Shown: positions 1 to 10,225, numbered from the stretch's first letter. The stretch is 64,000 nucleotides of DNA from [Muricauda] lutisoli (nom. illeg.) (GCF_017313105.1 NZ_JAFLND010000002.1:1-64000); one strand, 5' to 3'. Notes: generated by a model not told the origin, from the sequence alone. A program made the numbers and translations.

Positions 1-69
1 TATTAATTCTACGCTGTCGTTACAATATGTATATGAACTTCTTCTCTTATATTTTACTTCCGAAATCAT
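1..69 (-). CDS. Partial unknown protein, N-terminus only
   Basis: An open frame starts with ATG at 69 on the minus strand and runs off the left edge of the window after 23 codons (MISEVKYKRR...). I cannot recognise the product from so few residues. Support comes from what lies upstream: a well-formed Bacteroidota promoter at 116-148 predicts a leader of about 40 nt ending at this ATG. The residues are basic and polar, with no signal peptide. The frame also stays open upstream of the ATG, but the promoter makes 69 the sensible start. Confidence 0.4.
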   Translation of the reverse strand, partial: MISEVKYKRRSSYTYCNDSVELI

Positions 70-115
70 CCTCTCGGCCCCTCGGAAGCGCCCTGCCTTA
101 TCAGCTAAGCGGGTG

Positions 116-148
116 CAAATATACGCACGTTATTTTGTCTCCACAAAA
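116..148 (-). promoter_or_regulatory. Bacteroidota-type promoter
   Basis: On the minus strand TTTTG (148-144) is followed after 20 nt by TATATTTG (123-116), matching the Bacteroidota sigma-A consensus TTTG/TAnnTTTG. It should start transcription near 110, towards the partial gene ending the window on the left. Confidence 0.6.
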
Positions 149-235
149 TGTTTTTCAATATTTTTTTCGAAAAAAAATCAATTAATTTATAACTGCTTGT
201 TTCTCAGGTTTTCCTTTTTTTCTCCTTAACATATT

Positions 236-2278
236 TTATGAAAAGAAATTCCAGACCAACCCAAATCTGATCACAAAATCCCGGTAAGGGTAGTTTGGTG
301 CGGAATAGTAATTAGGCTCGGAAAAAATTGAGTTTATGTGTTCCGCTTTTAGATAAATTCTTGTTTGCCTCACTTTAGCGTTTATAAAAAAGTCCAATAA
401 GGGATACCCCCCCAACTCTTCATTGTTCTGAATATAAAATTCACCCAACAAAGGATTGTATGCATTCATATTATATGAAGTGAAATATTTAAAGGTGACC
501 CCCGTCTGTAAAAACATAGCTTTTTTAAACACATCGCTTGAAAAGTACAGGGTGTTCCTTGTAACAACTTGCGGAAGATTGAGCACCTGATTGTCTTGGG
601 TTACTTCTTGATACATTACCGTATTCATCAGCGCCCATTTTCGCCAGCCGATTTCCTTGGTATATTTTACCTTAAGGTGATTTATGGTCCCAGATTCTTG
701 AAACGGTCTAACAAAAGCTGTTTCCTGATTCAATTCTATCTCCTCTTGACTAGCCGTGGATGCAAAGTAGGTGTAGTTATCCACTAAACTGTATTCAGCT
801 TCAAGTTGACCTATTTTTTTGGAATCCAAACCAAACCTTAGACTTTGAGTCTGTACGTTTTCGAAATCATTGTTGTTTTGCCAATTAAAGTTTCGATAAT
901 CACTTTGATACAGCAAATAATTAAAATCCGGCATACGTGAAGAAACATGGATGGCTCCCGTTAACGAGTTATTGTTATTTAATCTATAGGTAGCCAAGGC
1001 ATCCAAATTATTACCTGTAAGATCACCCGACACCGTATAGTTGATATTTCCTTTTAGAAACAAAGGACCAATTGTATTGTTATAGTAACCCCCGACTGAA
1101 ATTTCCTCTCCTTTTAGCTTGTTTTGAATAGTTTGCTCATCGGTAATCAATAGACTATTAAAGAAATAATTGTAACTATATAAACTCACGTTACCCGACA
1201 ACCTACCCAATGTCCTGTTCGAAAACGCTATGGTTCCTTTATTGAACATCGTTTTTAACCTGGCCCGATCTTCGATAGGGGTTAAAAAGGGATCTTGACC
1301 AAAAGCATCGTTCTGTCGGGTTTGCTCAAAGTCATATATTTTAGATTCATAACTAAACTCATGCCCTATGGCCAGGGTGGTAGGGTCTTTATCAGTTGAG
1401 TCCTTTTTATGATTAACCAGTTTGAATTGTTGTTCCAGAAAATAGCGTTTTCCCAGAATTCTATTGTTAGCATCGGTATACAGCAAATCGATTTTTGCCC
1501 GATCCTGAAAATCCGGTGCATCATCCTCAAATTGGCTCCTGTCCAACAACCCCCCACTTTCTTCACTTTGCATTTCTTGAGCGGCTATATGCCCTCTTAA
1601 TCCATACCTTCCATTTTGAGAGAGGTAATTGAAGGTTGCCCTGAATTTTCCATCTTGAGCCTCCTCATACCTATATTTTCCCAGAGAACGAAATCCATTA
1701 TAGGCAACAGAGGCATTGAATCGTTCGGAGAGATTAAAGGTTAACAAAGCATCCAAATACTGTCCTTGCTCCATGGTAGTCTTAAACATAAGCTCCGTCA
1801 TTGGAGTAGGGACATTATAATAGTCAATATCCTCCTTTTCAAAATAACCTGGGTGCTTTGCAGTTGCCCCAATACTGGGGTAATATATTGTTCTAGAAAA
1901 GGTTTTACCAAGTTCGTTATAGGGCTGCCCCATATTTGCGAAAGGCATTAATTCAAAGTCATCTTCCCGTATATAGTTGTACTTGTATTCCTTTCTTATG
2001 GTTAGGGTAGTGTCCAGATAAGTTGTATCCCGCTGATACGAGATTATTTTATAGTCCCGTATACTTAGCGAATCCTGCTTTGTGGATTTTGACTTCCCTG
2101 CTTTTTTACTTCCAATTTTAGCACGACCGCCCTGTATGGTATCTTTTGGGTTAATAACGTCTGGTTTGGTTTTTCCAGTACTTAACGAATCCATCCTTTT
2201 TGTTGCGGGAATTGAATCCTTCTGCGCTACCGCAGATTGGGTAAAAAACAAAAGTAGGGTCAACAATATTAATCTCAT
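236..2278 (-). CDS. Putative porin, outer-membrane beta-barrel (Bacteroidota 'putative porin' family)
   Basis: A 680-residue protein with a clear signal peptide (MRLILLTLLLFFTQSAVAQ), a linker rich in Lys, Asp and Ser up to about residue 75, then alternating aromatic/polar strands and a terminal aromatic (…VWNFFS) typical of an outer-membrane barrel. The pattern and length match the flavobacterial family annotated only as putative porin; its substrate is unknown. The frame extends seven codons further up to a TTG at 2299, but the promoter -7 element covers 2297-2304, so the ATG at 2278 is the real start. It stands alone on the minus strand; the hairpin at 2344-2373 separates it from the susD 3' end upstream. 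Confidence 0.75.
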   Translation of the reverse strand: MRLILLTLLLFFTQSAVAQKDSIPATKRMDSLSTGKTKPDVINPKDTIQGGRAKIGSKKAGKSKSTKQDSLSIRDYKIISYQRDTTYLDTTLTIRKEYKYNYIREDDFELMPFANMGQPYNELGKTFSRTIYYPSIGATAKHPGYFEKEDIDYYNVPTPMTELMFKTTMEQGQYLDALLTFNLSERFNASVAYNGFRSLGKYRYEEAQDGKFRATFNYLSQNGRYGLRGHIAAQEMQSEESGGLLDRSQFEDDAPDFQDRAKIDLLYTDANNRILGKRYFLEQQFKLVNHKKDSTDKDPTTLAIGHEFSYESKIYDFEQTRQNDAFGQDPFLTPIEDRARLKTMFNKGTIAFSNRTLGRLSGNVSLYSYNYFFNSLLITDEQTIQNKLKGEEISVGGYYNNTIGPLFLKGNINYTVSGDLTGNNLDALATYRLNNNNSLTGAIHVSSRMPDFNYLLYQSDYRNFNWQNNNDFENVQTQSLRFGLDSKKIGQLEAEYSLVDNYTYFASTASQEEIELNQETAFVRPFQESGTINHLKVKYTKEIGWRKWALMNTVMYQEVTQDNQVLNLPQVVTRNTLYFSSDVFKKAMFLQTGVTFKYFTSYNMNAYNPLLGEFYIQNNEELGGYPLLDFFINAKVRQTRIYLKAEHINSIFSEPNYYSAPNYPYRDFVIRFGLVWNFFS

Positions 2279-2296
2279 TCCACGATATTGGTTGGG

Positions 2297-2304
2297 CAAA
2301 GGTA
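2297..2304 (-). promoter_or_regulatory. -7 element for the putative porin
   Basis: TACCTTTG on the minus strand matches TAnnTTTG exactly and lies 18 nt upstream of the porin ATG, giving a very short leader. A convincing TTG -33 box is not seen, so the call rests on the -7 element. Confidence 0.45.
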
Positions 2305-2343
2305 AAAGTTTTGTTTCTAAAGAAATGTGAAAACTTTGGGCAT

Positions 2344-2373
2344 AAAAAAAGCCCCCAAAATAATGGGGGCTTT
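2344..2373 (-). terminator. Intrinsic terminator after susD
   Basis: GCCCCC (2351-2356) pairs with GGGGGC (2365-2370), extended by AAA/TTT, with a run of seven T on the minus strand. It lies 35 nt beyond the susD stop, between susD and the porin gene. Confidence 0.8.
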
Positions 2374-2407
2374 AATATATAAGGCTACATAGCCATTCAA
2401 ATAATTA

Positions 2408-3796
2408 TTAGTAGTCAGCGTTCTGTTCAATGTTAGAATTCGCGTTGATCTCACCAATTGGAATTGGCCAAGGGAACAAGTTGTTAGGATAGCTCAACGT
2501 ACCCAAACTATTTTGTGCAGTACCCCAGTAAGGCATGTCCATTCCTGTTCTCATCATGTCATCAAAACGGAACCCTTCGAACATCAATTCCTTTCTTCGC
2601 TCGTTAAGGATGTCTTCCTTGGTAACAGTAGCGTAGGCAGAAGCTCCACGGTTAGCCGTGATCAAGTTGATCTGTGTAAGAGCATCGCCACCTGTCTCCA
2701 ACAATGCTTCCGCATAGTTCAAGATCACCTCTTCATATCGGAAAAGTGGAATGTTATCGGCACCAACAGCTGTATCAGGATATTTACCCATATTTCTCAA
2801 ACGTGTACCACCATCTTGATAACCCAAGATATCAGCCCTTACATCACCATCTTCAAATAGGTCTATTACCGTGCTCACTACTTCGATGTCACCATAACCG
2901 GCAGGGGCATCTTCTGGGAAACGATAGATATAGGACAATGCATTTGAACCGCGGTTATCCGCGCTGGTGAAAGCCAACTCAAACAACACATTGGAACCAC
3001 CATCCGCTGTCCAGCTACTCACGTACGAATCAGCACTTACAATGGAATACAATCCTGAGTTGATCACAGCTTCGGAAGCAGATACCGCTCTACCCCAGTC
3101 ACCAAAATATACTGCAACACGAGCTTCCAAAGCTTTGGCTACATATTTGGAAACAATGGTCTTGTCAGTGTCATATGCAGAATCCATCATATTGAAAGCA
3201 GTTTGCAAATCGTTATAGATCGCAGCTTTCACTTCATCAATAGTATTTCTGCTTGGGTCCAAATTCTCACCTTTGAACTCAGTAACGACAGGCACACCTA
3301 AGTTTCCACTGGTCGCAGCATTTTGCTGACCATATACCCTCAACAAATCGTAGTGGGCAAGAGCACGCAAAATCATGGCCGCACCTTGTAAGTGTTCACC
3401 ATAGGCTTGATCACCTTCCAACGTAGTTACATCGGTATTGATGATAATGTTGGCGTTTGCAATGGTTTCATAAGCTTCTTCCCATATGAACCCGGTGTTT
3501 GCATTCTGCTCGTATTCACCTTGCGTGGTAAACCTTCCCGAGTTACCGTTGGAGAAACAGTTGTCTGAACGAACCTCGCTTGTCGCGATCATGTCTCTAC
3601 CATAATAACCAGCACCGGTCATAATGTTATGGGCACCTTTTAGAATACTATAAAGGTTGTCAACTTTTGTAATACTTCCCTCAACAGTTTTGTTCTGCGT
3701 AAGGGTTGGTTCAAGACTGTCCGCTGTACAAGACCCCAAAATAAGTCCGGCACCGGCCAACAGCATAATATTGAATTTATAAAATGTTCTTTTCAT
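2408..3796 (-). CDS. SusD/RagB-family nutrient-binding lipoprotein
   Basis: A 462-residue surface lipoprotein. The N-terminus carries a lipobox (LILGSC, Cys23). The helical TPR-like body holds segments typical of SusD: an early 'W-x-x-x-Y-x-x-I-x-x-A-N' region (about 103-116), 'A-x-x-L-R-A-x-x-H-Y-D-L-L-R-x-Y-G' (about 138-156), and 'R-Y-x-E-x-x-L-x-Y-A-E' followed by the 'I-L-x-E-R-R-K-E-L-x-F-E-G' block near residues 350-410. It forms the lid over the SusC barrel and presents oligomeric substrates. It starts 10 nt after the susC stop, so the two are co-transcribed. No glycosidase or peptidase adjoins it, so the substrate cannot be inferred. Confidence 0.93.
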   Translation of the reverse strand: MKRTFYKFNIMLLAGAGLILGSCTADSLEPTLTQNKTVEGSITKVDNLYSILKGAHNIMTGAGYYGRDMIATSEVRSDNCFSNGNSGRFTTQGEYEQNANTGFIWEEAYETIANANIIINTDVTTLEGDQAYGEHLQGAAMILRALAHYDLLRVYGQQNAATSGNLGVPVVTEFKGENLDPSRNTIDEVKAAIYNDLQTAFNMMDSAYDTDKTIVSKYVAKALEARVAVYFGDWGRAVSASEAVINSGLYSIVSADSYVSSWTADGGSNVLFELAFTSADNRGSNALSYIYRFPEDAPAGYGDIEVVSTVIDLFEDGDVRADILGYQDGGTRLRNMGKYPDTAVGADNIPLFRYEEVILNYAEALLETGGDALTQINLITANRGASAYATVTKEDILNERRKELMFEGFRFDDMMRTGMDMPYWGTAQNSLGTLSYPNNLFPWPIPIGEINANSNIEQNADY

Positions 3797-3806
3797 CTTC
3801 TTTTTC

Positions 3807-6800
3807 TTAGAAATTTATGTTTACACCTAATGAAATTGAACGGGCAGGAGGAGTTTCTAGACCTGTTTCCCCTGGATCTACCGTACCATTCTGGCTAGAG
3901 ATATCCACTTCAGGGTCGAACAACAAATTATCATCTTTCACCCACGTAGCCAAGTTATTACCTCTTAGGAAAAAGCTCAACTTCGTCAAACCAATTTTCT
4001 CAAGTGCTTTGGAAGGCACATTGTAACCTACCGTTACAGAACGCAATCTCATGAAGTCTGCATCGTAAAGATATTTGGAGTGTCTCTGCCATGGTGTTGC
4101 AGAAGTGGTAAATGCACCATTTCTTGCAATGTCCCCTGGCTGTTGCCATCTATCCAACAAGGAAGTATACCCTTGGAAAGCCAAAATTGGATAAGCATTT
4201 GATTCGTTCAAATATCTGTGCCATCCTTCATAGATCTTGTGACCTCCGGCATAATATCCGTTGGCATTCAAGAAAAATCCTTTGAACCTAACGTTCAAGT
4301 TAAGACCTGCAGTTGTTTTAGGAATCGCATTTCCTCCTTGGAACACAGCTTCAGCTTCGTTAAAGTTGGTAGTGGTTTCACCATCAACACCGTTGATGTA
4401 CCATTCCTCTACACCAGTATCAGGATTAACTCCCGCCCATGTTGGCATGTACCAAGCATATGCTGGTTGACCAGTCTCTATCCTTGTTCTAACAGTTGTA
4501 ATGGTTCTCTCTTCTCCATTTGGATCAAGAGGCAATTTGGTGATTTCGTTTTCCACGAAAGAAAGGTTACCTCCAACACTCAAACCGAAATCTTCGGTAT
4601 CAACCACGTTGAAGTTCAAATCCAATTCGAAACCTTTGTTGTTCAACTCACCAATGTTCTGAACTTGGCTTGTGAAACCGGTAGTTCTTGATAATGGCAC
4701 ATCCAACAAAAGATCTTTTGAATCTCTGTTGAAGTAAGCAAAGCTACCACTTACCGTATTGTTGAACAATCCAAAATCAACACCGATATCCAATGTGTTG
4801 GAAGTTTCCCAAGTTAAGTCTTCGTTACCGAAAGTATCCACGTACTGGGCACCTTCACCGGCGTAATCGGCAGAATAACCAAATAAGGATTGATAGTTGT
4901 TCAAACCGATGTTCGCGTTACCGGTCACACCATAAGAAGCACGTAGCTTAAGGGCGTTCACAATATCAGAATCTGCCAAGAAATCTTCTTTATTCAAGTT
5001 CCACGCAGCACCTACAGACCAGAAGTTACCCCAACGGTTGTCTTTACTGAAACGTGAGTTACCTTCCCTTCTGAAGGAAAGATCCAATACATAACGGCTA
5101 TCGAAAGCGGAATAGTTAACCAATCCCATATAAGCTCCTACATACCAATCGTTGTAGGAAGAGCTTACAGATGTTGGAGTACCCAAGTTGTCCAAGAACT
5201 CAAGACCTTCGTCTGCAAAGTTCTGACCGGCACCACCAACAAAGTAACGTCTGTTGGACTGGTATTCTTGAAGAACCTTGAACTTGAATCTGTGATCTGG
5301 GTTCAATTCCCAGTTGTAATCAAAATAGTTCTGGAATACGTAGAACACATTTGTCCTGTCATACTGACTGGCATCACCACTGGTTGGCGCTCCGTAACCG
5401 TATGTTGGGTTAGAGTATGATCTAAAGTTATATAGCTGGAAATCCACGTTGAACGTAGAACCAAAAGTCAAATTATCTGTCAAATCCCAAGTCACACCAT
5501 TGTTGGTAACGATACGGGTCAATCTGTTCTCGGCCGTATTGTTTTCTGTCAAGTACAATGGGTTTGGCAAAGATCCTCCGAACTGGTTGATGCTTCCATC
5601 CTCGTTGTATGGCTGAACCAAAGGAGAAAGGAAGAACTTCACAGTACGTGGGCTCTCAAAGTAAGCACTGGTTTCCAAGAATGCATTTTGAAGCATGTGG
5701 GAAGCCTGGTTATTTGATGAGAACGTAATGTTATCCGTCAAATCTTTGGAGAAGTTCAAGGAACCGGAGATTCTCTCGAAATCCGAACCGATTACGGTAG
5801 CCTCTTGCTGCATATATCCAAGGGAAGCGAAGAAAGTATGTCCTTCATCTCCACCTGAAGCAGAGAAACTGTGCTGCTGAATAACGGCATCCTTGTTACG
5901 AACTACTTGGTCCCAACGAGCTTCAGGACGTCCGTTGGCATCCCAATCGGCAAATGAAGTACCCAACAAATAATCTTGGGCTTCGGCCTTGGATGGGAAA
6001 ATGCCATCATTGAAATACGCTTCCGCTGTAAGTTCCAAACGATTAGCTGCTGATAACGGCACTGGACCGGTGATAGCGTCGTTTTGGAAACCGTAAGTAC
6101 TATTTATACTGAATACGGTTTTACCAGCTTTACCATCCTTGGTAGTAATAAGAATAACACCATTGGAACCACGAGCACCGTATTGTGCTGTCGCAGAGGC
6201 ATCCTTTAACACAGTAATGGACTCAATGTTGTTTTGGTCCAAACCTGCCAAGGCTGACAAAGACGAGTAAGCTCCACTTGTACCAACGTTGGTGTTGGAT
6301 ACTGGAACACCGTCAATAACATACAAAGGCTCATTACCCGCTGTAATGGAACTGATACCACGAATACGGATATTTGCAGTAGAACCAGGTGTACCGGATG
6401 TTGCCGACACAGTAAGACCGGAAACATTACCCTGAAGGGCCTGATCCACAGATGGAGCGATAATTTCCCCAAGTTTTTCTGAATCCACCTTTACCACGGA
6501 ACCTGTGATATCGGAACGTCTTTGAGAGGTATAACCTGTTACTACTACCTCTTCCAACGCTTGTGCATCTTCTTCCATCTGTACATTAATGGTACTTGAT
6601 GCTCCAATTGTTCTTTCAACGGTCTTCTGACCAATGTAACTGAAACGTAACACTTGGCCGTTTGAGGCCGAGATGGTGTAATTACCATCGAAATCTGTTT
6701 GTGTTCCGTTGGAGGTTCCCACCACCATTACAGAAACACCCGGCAGTGGCAAACCATTTTGGTCCGTCACATTACCTGAAACTGTTTTCTCTTGTCCAAA

Positions 6801-6860
6801 AGAGAAAGACATGCATAACACCAAAAAAGGTGTCAGCATCCATGCTAACTTAGCTCTCAT
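3807..6860 (-). CDS. SusC/RagA-family TonB-dependent outer-membrane transporter
   Basis: A 1017-residue TonB-dependent transporter. Signal peptide at 1-22; carboxypeptidase-regulatory-like (DUF4480-type) domain at about 25-97 with the GVSVMVVGT and DFDGNY blocks; TonB-box-like EEVVVTGY at 103-110; plug at about 115-235 containing IRIRGISS and PLYVIDGVP; then the 22-strand barrel ending in …SLGVNINF with terminal Phe. It imports oligomers across the outer membrane using TonB energy, together with the SusD partner 10 nt downstream. No ECF sigma/anti-sigma pair, hybrid two-component sensor or degradative enzyme is adjacent, unlike a full polysaccharide utilisation locus. No clear TAnnTTTG box was found in the 233 nt upstream. 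Confidence 0.95.
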   Translation of the reverse strand: MRAKLAWMLTPFLVLCMSFSFGQEKTVSGNVTDQNGLPLPGVSVMVVGTSNGTQTDFDGNYTISASNGQVLRFSYIGQKTVERTIGASSTINVQMEEDAQALEEVVVTGYTSQRRSDITGSVVKVDSEKLGEIIAPSVDQALQGNVSGLTVSATSGTPGSTANIRIRGISSITAGNEPLYVIDGVPVSNTNVGTSGAYSSLSALAGLDQNNIESITVLKDASATAQYGARGSNGVILITTKDGKAGKTVFSINSTYGFQNDAITGPVPLSAANRLELTAEAYFNDGIFPSKAEAQDYLLGTSFADWDANGRPEARWDQVVRNKDAVIQQHSFSASGGDEGHTFFASLGYMQQEATVIGSDFERISGSLNFSKDLTDNITFSSNNQASHMLQNAFLETSAYFESPRTVKFFLSPLVQPYNEDGSINQFGGSLPNPLYLTENNTAENRLTRIVTNNGVTWDLTDNLTFGSTFNVDFQLYNFRSYSNPTYGYGAPTSGDASQYDRTNVFYVFQNYFDYNWELNPDHRFKFKVLQEYQSNRRYFVGGAGQNFADEGLEFLDNLGTPTSVSSSYNDWYVGAYMGLVNYSAFDSRYVLDLSFRREGNSRFSKDNRWGNFWSVGAAWNLNKEDFLADSDIVNALKLRASYGVTGNANIGLNNYQSLFGYSADYAGEGAQYVDTFGNEDLTWETSNTLDIGVDFGLFNNTVSGSFAYFNRDSKDLLLDVPLSRTTGFTSQVQNIGELNNKGFELDLNFNVVDTEDFGLSVGGNLSFVENEITKLPLDPNGEERTITTVRTRIETGQPAYAWYMPTWAGVNPDTGVEEWYINGVDGETTTNFNEAEAVFQGGNAIPKTTAGLNLNVRFKGFFLNANGYYAGGHKIYEGWHRYLNESNAYPILAFQGYTSLLDRWQQPGDIARNGAFTTSATPWQRHSKYLYDADFMRLRSVTVGYNVPSKALEKIGLTKLSFFLRGNNLATWVKDDNLLFDPEVDISSQNGTVDPGETGLETPPARSISLGVNINF

Positions 6861-7093
6861 TTATTTCATTTTTTGAATTAGTCCGCTCAAAAATCAAAAT
6901 AAAAACTTAATATTCAAAAAAATTAACAACCCCAGAAACCCGCTTAAACAGTCATGAAAATCAAACTTTTTCATAATTTTAACATAATATATTTATGTAA
7001 ACACCCGATTATTTTTCATGTAGGAAAATTTTTAACCATTTTATTGATAATTCCATTTTTTTACATAATCGATTTACTAAGATTTCAGCCATT

Positions 7094-7690
7094 ATGTTAA
7101 ATTTATGTTATCATTCATCCTCCGAAGCGGGGACCGATGAAGCGGGAAGAGGCTGCCTTGCAGGCCCAGTAACGGCTTCGGCAATCATACTTCCAGAAAA
7201 TTTCAGCAACACAATACTAAATGACTCCAAACAACTTTCCGAAAATAAAAGGGCCTTATTAAAGCCGATTTTGGAAAAAGAGTCGGTTTCCTTTTCCGTT
7301 TGTCACGTTTTTCAAGATGAAATTGACGAAATAAACATTTTAAACGCCTCCTTCTTGGCCATGCACCGTGCCATAGCAAAACTGGAACCTGCTCCCGACT
7401 TTATCATTGTTGATGGAAACCGTTTTAAACCTTACCCTAATATTGAACATGAATGCATTGTTAAGGGAGATGGGAAATACATGAGCATTGCCGCTGCATC
7501 TGTTTTGGCCAAAACATATCGGGACGATTATATGACAAAGATCCACGAAGAATTCCCTATGTACAATTGGAAGAAAAACAAGGGATATCCCACCAGAGAG
7601 CATCGAGAGGCGATAAAAAAATACGGACTCACCAAGTATCACCGAAAAAGCTTTAGACAACTGCCCGAACAATTGACCTTGGATATTTAA
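7094..7690 (+). CDS. rnhB: Ribonuclease HII
   Basis: A 198-residue enzyme cleaving the RNA strand of RNA-DNA hybrids and initiating removal of single ribonucleotides from DNA. The RNase HII signature DEAGRG (15-20) gives catalytic Asp15 and Glu16; IIVDGN gives Asp107; [17 protein letters not shown] gives Asp126. All four carboxylates sit at the family spacing, and the length is normal. The C-terminal block with GYPTREH is also typical. It is divergent from susC and followed closely by a lipoprotein gene that has its own promoter overlapping the rnhB 3' end. Confidence 0.97.
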   Translation: MLNLCYHSSSEAGTDEAGRGCLAGPVTASAIILPENFSNTILNDSKQLSENKRALLKPILEKESVSFSVCHVFQDEIDEINILNASFLAMHRAIAKLEPAPDFIIVDGNRFKPYPNIEHECIVKGDGKYMSIAAASVLAKTYRDDYMTKIHEEFPMYNWKKNKGYPTREHREAIKKYGLTKYHRKSFRQLPEQLTLDI

Positions 7691-7704
7691 AAATCCTAAC
7701 TTTG
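7673..7704 (+). promoter_or_regulatory. Bacteroidota-type promoter inside the rnhB 3' end
   Basis: TTG (7673-7675), 21 nt, then TAACTTTG (7697-7704), an exact TAnnTTTG. Transcription would start near 7710, ten nt before the ATG at 7720, so the downstream lipoprotein can be expressed independently of rnhB. Confidence 0.6.
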
Positions 7705-7719
7705 TGTCAAAATTTAAGA

Positions 7720-10176
7720 ATGAGATTAAAGGTACTTTTTTGTTTGCTCCCCATTTTTATTGCATCCTGTACTAAAGAGGTAAAAACCAAAGATTCCCTT
7801 TTGGGACATTTACCCCCCAACCCTGCACTCGTTCTTAAAGTCAACAACCTTACCAATTTTAAAAGCGAGCTCAAGAACAATGCACTACTAAAAAGCATCG
7901 AAGGTCTCTCAACCCTAAGCGAAGTATCGGACAAAATTGAGGGATTGAACCAGCTGTCTACAGACAAAACCTGCGTGCTCGCCCTTTATGAAATAGGTAA
8001 GGACAATTACGATTACATACTCGCCACAAAAAACGTTTCGGGACTCTTTAATATTGACAGCATCTCCGACAAAAAGGTGGAAACCCTCACCTACGAAGGT
8101 GCCAAAATCACCAAATATAATCTTGATGGCCTAGAAGTGTTCAGCCTTCAAAAAAACAACGATATCTTGATGAGCTCATCGATGATGCTCATGGAAAACC
8201 TCATCAGAATTAGTGAGACTACTTTGGTGGACACGACCTTAAAAAAACTTTACGAAGCAAGTTCGCCCGACAAATCGGCAACCTTTTTCATCAATCCTAG
8301 CGAAAACATCTCCCTGTTATCCCTAAAAACACCGGACCAAGCACTGGAGACCCCGTTCTCTTCATGGATTTCTCTGGATTTTACAGCAAACTCCGACGAA
8401 GTCAACCTGAACGGCGTGGCCATGGCACCCGATTCCACTAAAAATTTTGTCAACCTATTTAAGGGAACTTCTCCTTTGGCCAACAAAACACCAACCTATG
8501 CTCCTTTAAATGCCCAAGCTACGGTATCCTATACTTTTGATGATTACCAGGTATTTGCCAAAAACCAAAATACCTATTTGGACAGGGTCAAACAAACCGA
8601 TTCCCTCTTCAACACCATTGAGGAAGTCGGGATAATTTATTTGAACAACGAAAAGGTCACGCTTTTAAAGTCCTTTGGCACGGAAACCTTGTACGATTAT
8701 TTGGAAAGTAAAAAAACAGCATCGGAAGAATATCAGGGCAGCGAAATCTTGATTCTTGACGAACCCAACTTGATTGAGGAAGGTTTTACACCATTGGTGA
8801 CGAACTTTCAATCAAACTATTGCACCATCTTGGAAAACAGTTTCATCTTCTCGGAAGAAAAAGAGGCCCTGCAGACCATTATAAGCAATCACAAAAGCTC
8901 TTCTTCTTTTGAAAACGACCAAGGGTACAAAACCGCCAAAGCGTCTTTGGCCAGCGAATCCAGCATGCTTTTCGTTTCCAACGCATCAGGTATTGGATTT
9001 TTTACCGAACGGACGCTTGCTCCCGAAATATCGGAAGATATCAACGAAGATGATTTAAAGGAGCAAGTTTTTGCTTCGCAAATGGTCATGGACAACGGTT
9101 TCGGACATTTCAACATATTGGCATCAAAAATTGAAAAGAACCAGGAGAGGAATACGGTATCCCCCCTATTTACACTGGAACTGAATACCGATCTGGCCAC
9201 AGATCCCCAATTTGTAAAAAACCACAGGACCAAGCAACAAGAAATTGTGGTACAAGATCAAAATAATGTGCTCTATTTAATTTCCACCGACGGAAAAGTT
9301 CTTTGGACCAAGCAATTGAAGGGTAGGATTCAAGGAAAAATACAACAAGTGGATATTTACAAAAACGGAAAACTACAACTCGCTTTTACCACCAACGATC
9401 AATTTTTGATATTGGACCGCAATGGCGACGAAGTTGCCCCATTTAATATCGCGTTTGAAGGCGGCAACCTAAACCCTTTGGCCGTTTTTGATTACGATGG
9501 CAGTAGGAACTATCGTTTTTTGATAACACAAGGACGCAAAGTTCACATGTACAACAACCAAGGTAAAATCGTTCGTGGATTCACCTTTACCGAGGCCCCT
9601 GCTAATATTCTGGGCGCTCCAAAACATTTTAGAGTGGGAAACCGGGATTATTTGGTATTTAAGCAAGACAATGGTACCCTAAGAATTTTACATCGGGTTG
9701 GCAGTGACAGAATAAAAGTGCCGGAAAAAATAGATTTCTCCAACAACGAAGTGTTCCTTTATAAGAATAAATTTTCGGTGACCAACAAAACCGGTGTGCT
9801 ACATCAAATTGATACCAATGGGAAACTTGTCGCCACCAATTTCAACCTAAATCCCGACCACGGATTCTATGCCACAAGCAATACGCTTGTATTTATGGAT
9901 GATAACGTCTTAAGTATAAAAGGAAGAAAAGTAGAGTTGGCGCTAGGTGTCTATTCCAAACCCAAAATATTTTACATCTACGATAAAATATATGTTGCCG
10001 TGACGGATATTCAGAACCATCAAATTTATTTGTACGACAGCCAAGCGGAACCCATTCCAAATTTCCCGGTATTCGGCAGTTCTTTAATTGACCTCACCGA
10101 TATGGACAACGACAGGAAGTTGGAACTGGTGGCCAAAGACCAAGACAATTCGTTGATTGTTTACAAAATGAACTAA
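7720..10176 (+). CDS. Large lipoprotein with C-terminal beta-propeller-like region
   Basis: 818 residues from the ATG at 7720; the frame extends six codons further up, but these lie over the promoter. The N-terminus is a lipoprotein signal with lipobox FIASC (Cys17). Residues about 20-490 form a mixed domain without motifs I can name. From about 500 to the end, repeated short blocks alternate hydrophobic strands with 'DG.VLW', 'DRNGDEVAPF', 'NNQGKIVRGF' and 'DSQAEPIPNFPV', ending in 'DMDNDRKLELVAKDQDNSLIVY'; this looks like PQQ/FG-GAP propeller blades. It follows rnhB, an arrangement I believe is common in flavobacteria, but its function is unknown. An intrinsic terminator follows. Confidence 0.8.
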   Translation: MRLKVLFCLLPIFIASCTKEVKTKDSLLGHLPPNPALVLKVNNLTNFKSELKNNALLKSIEGLSTLSEVSDKIEGLNQLSTDKTCVLALYEIGKDNYDYILATKNVSGLFNIDSISDKKVETLTYEGAKITKYNLDGLEVFSLQKNNDILMSSSMMLMENLIRISETTLVDTTLKKLYEASSPDKSATFFINPSENISLLSLKTPDQALETPFSSWISLDFTANSDEVNLNGVAMAPDSTKNFVNLFKGTSPLANKTPTYAPLNAQATVSYTFDDYQVFAKNQNTYLDRVKQTDSLFNTIEEVGIIYLNNEKVTLLKSFGTETLYDYLESKKTASEEYQGSEILILDEPNLIEEGFTPLVTNFQSNYCTILENSFIFSEEKEALQTIISNHKSSSSFENDQGYKTAKASLASESSMLFVSNASGIGFFTERTLAPEISEDINEDDLKEQVFASQMVMDNGFGHFNILASKIEKNQERNTVSPLFTLELNTDLATDPQFVKNHRTKQQEIVVQDQNNVLYLISTDGKVLWTKQLKGRIQGKIQQVDIYKNGKLQLAFTTNDQFLILDRNGDEVAPFNIAFEGGNLNPLAVFDYDGSRNYRFLITQGRKVHMYNNQGKIVRGFTFTEAPANILGAPKHFRVGNRDYLVFKQDNGTLRILHRVGSDRIKVPEKIDFSNNEVFLYKNKFSVTNKTGVLHQIDTNGKLVATNFNLNPDHGFYATSNTLVFMDDNVLSIKGRKVELALGVYSKPKIFYIYDKIYVAVTDIQNHQIYLYDSQAEPIPNFPVFGSSLIDLTDMDNDRKLELVAKDQDNSLIVYKMN

Positions 10177-10193
10177 TCCCGAAGCCCAGAGTT

Positions 10194-10225
10194 AAAAAAA
10201 CCGAGGTGCGAGCCTCGGTTTTTCT
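10194..10225. terminator. Bidirectional intrinsic terminator
   Basis: CCGAGG (10201-10206) pairs with CCTCGG (10213-10218); A-run on the left and T-run on the right make it usable on both strands. It lies between convergent genes ending at 10176 and 10226. Confidence 0.85.
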
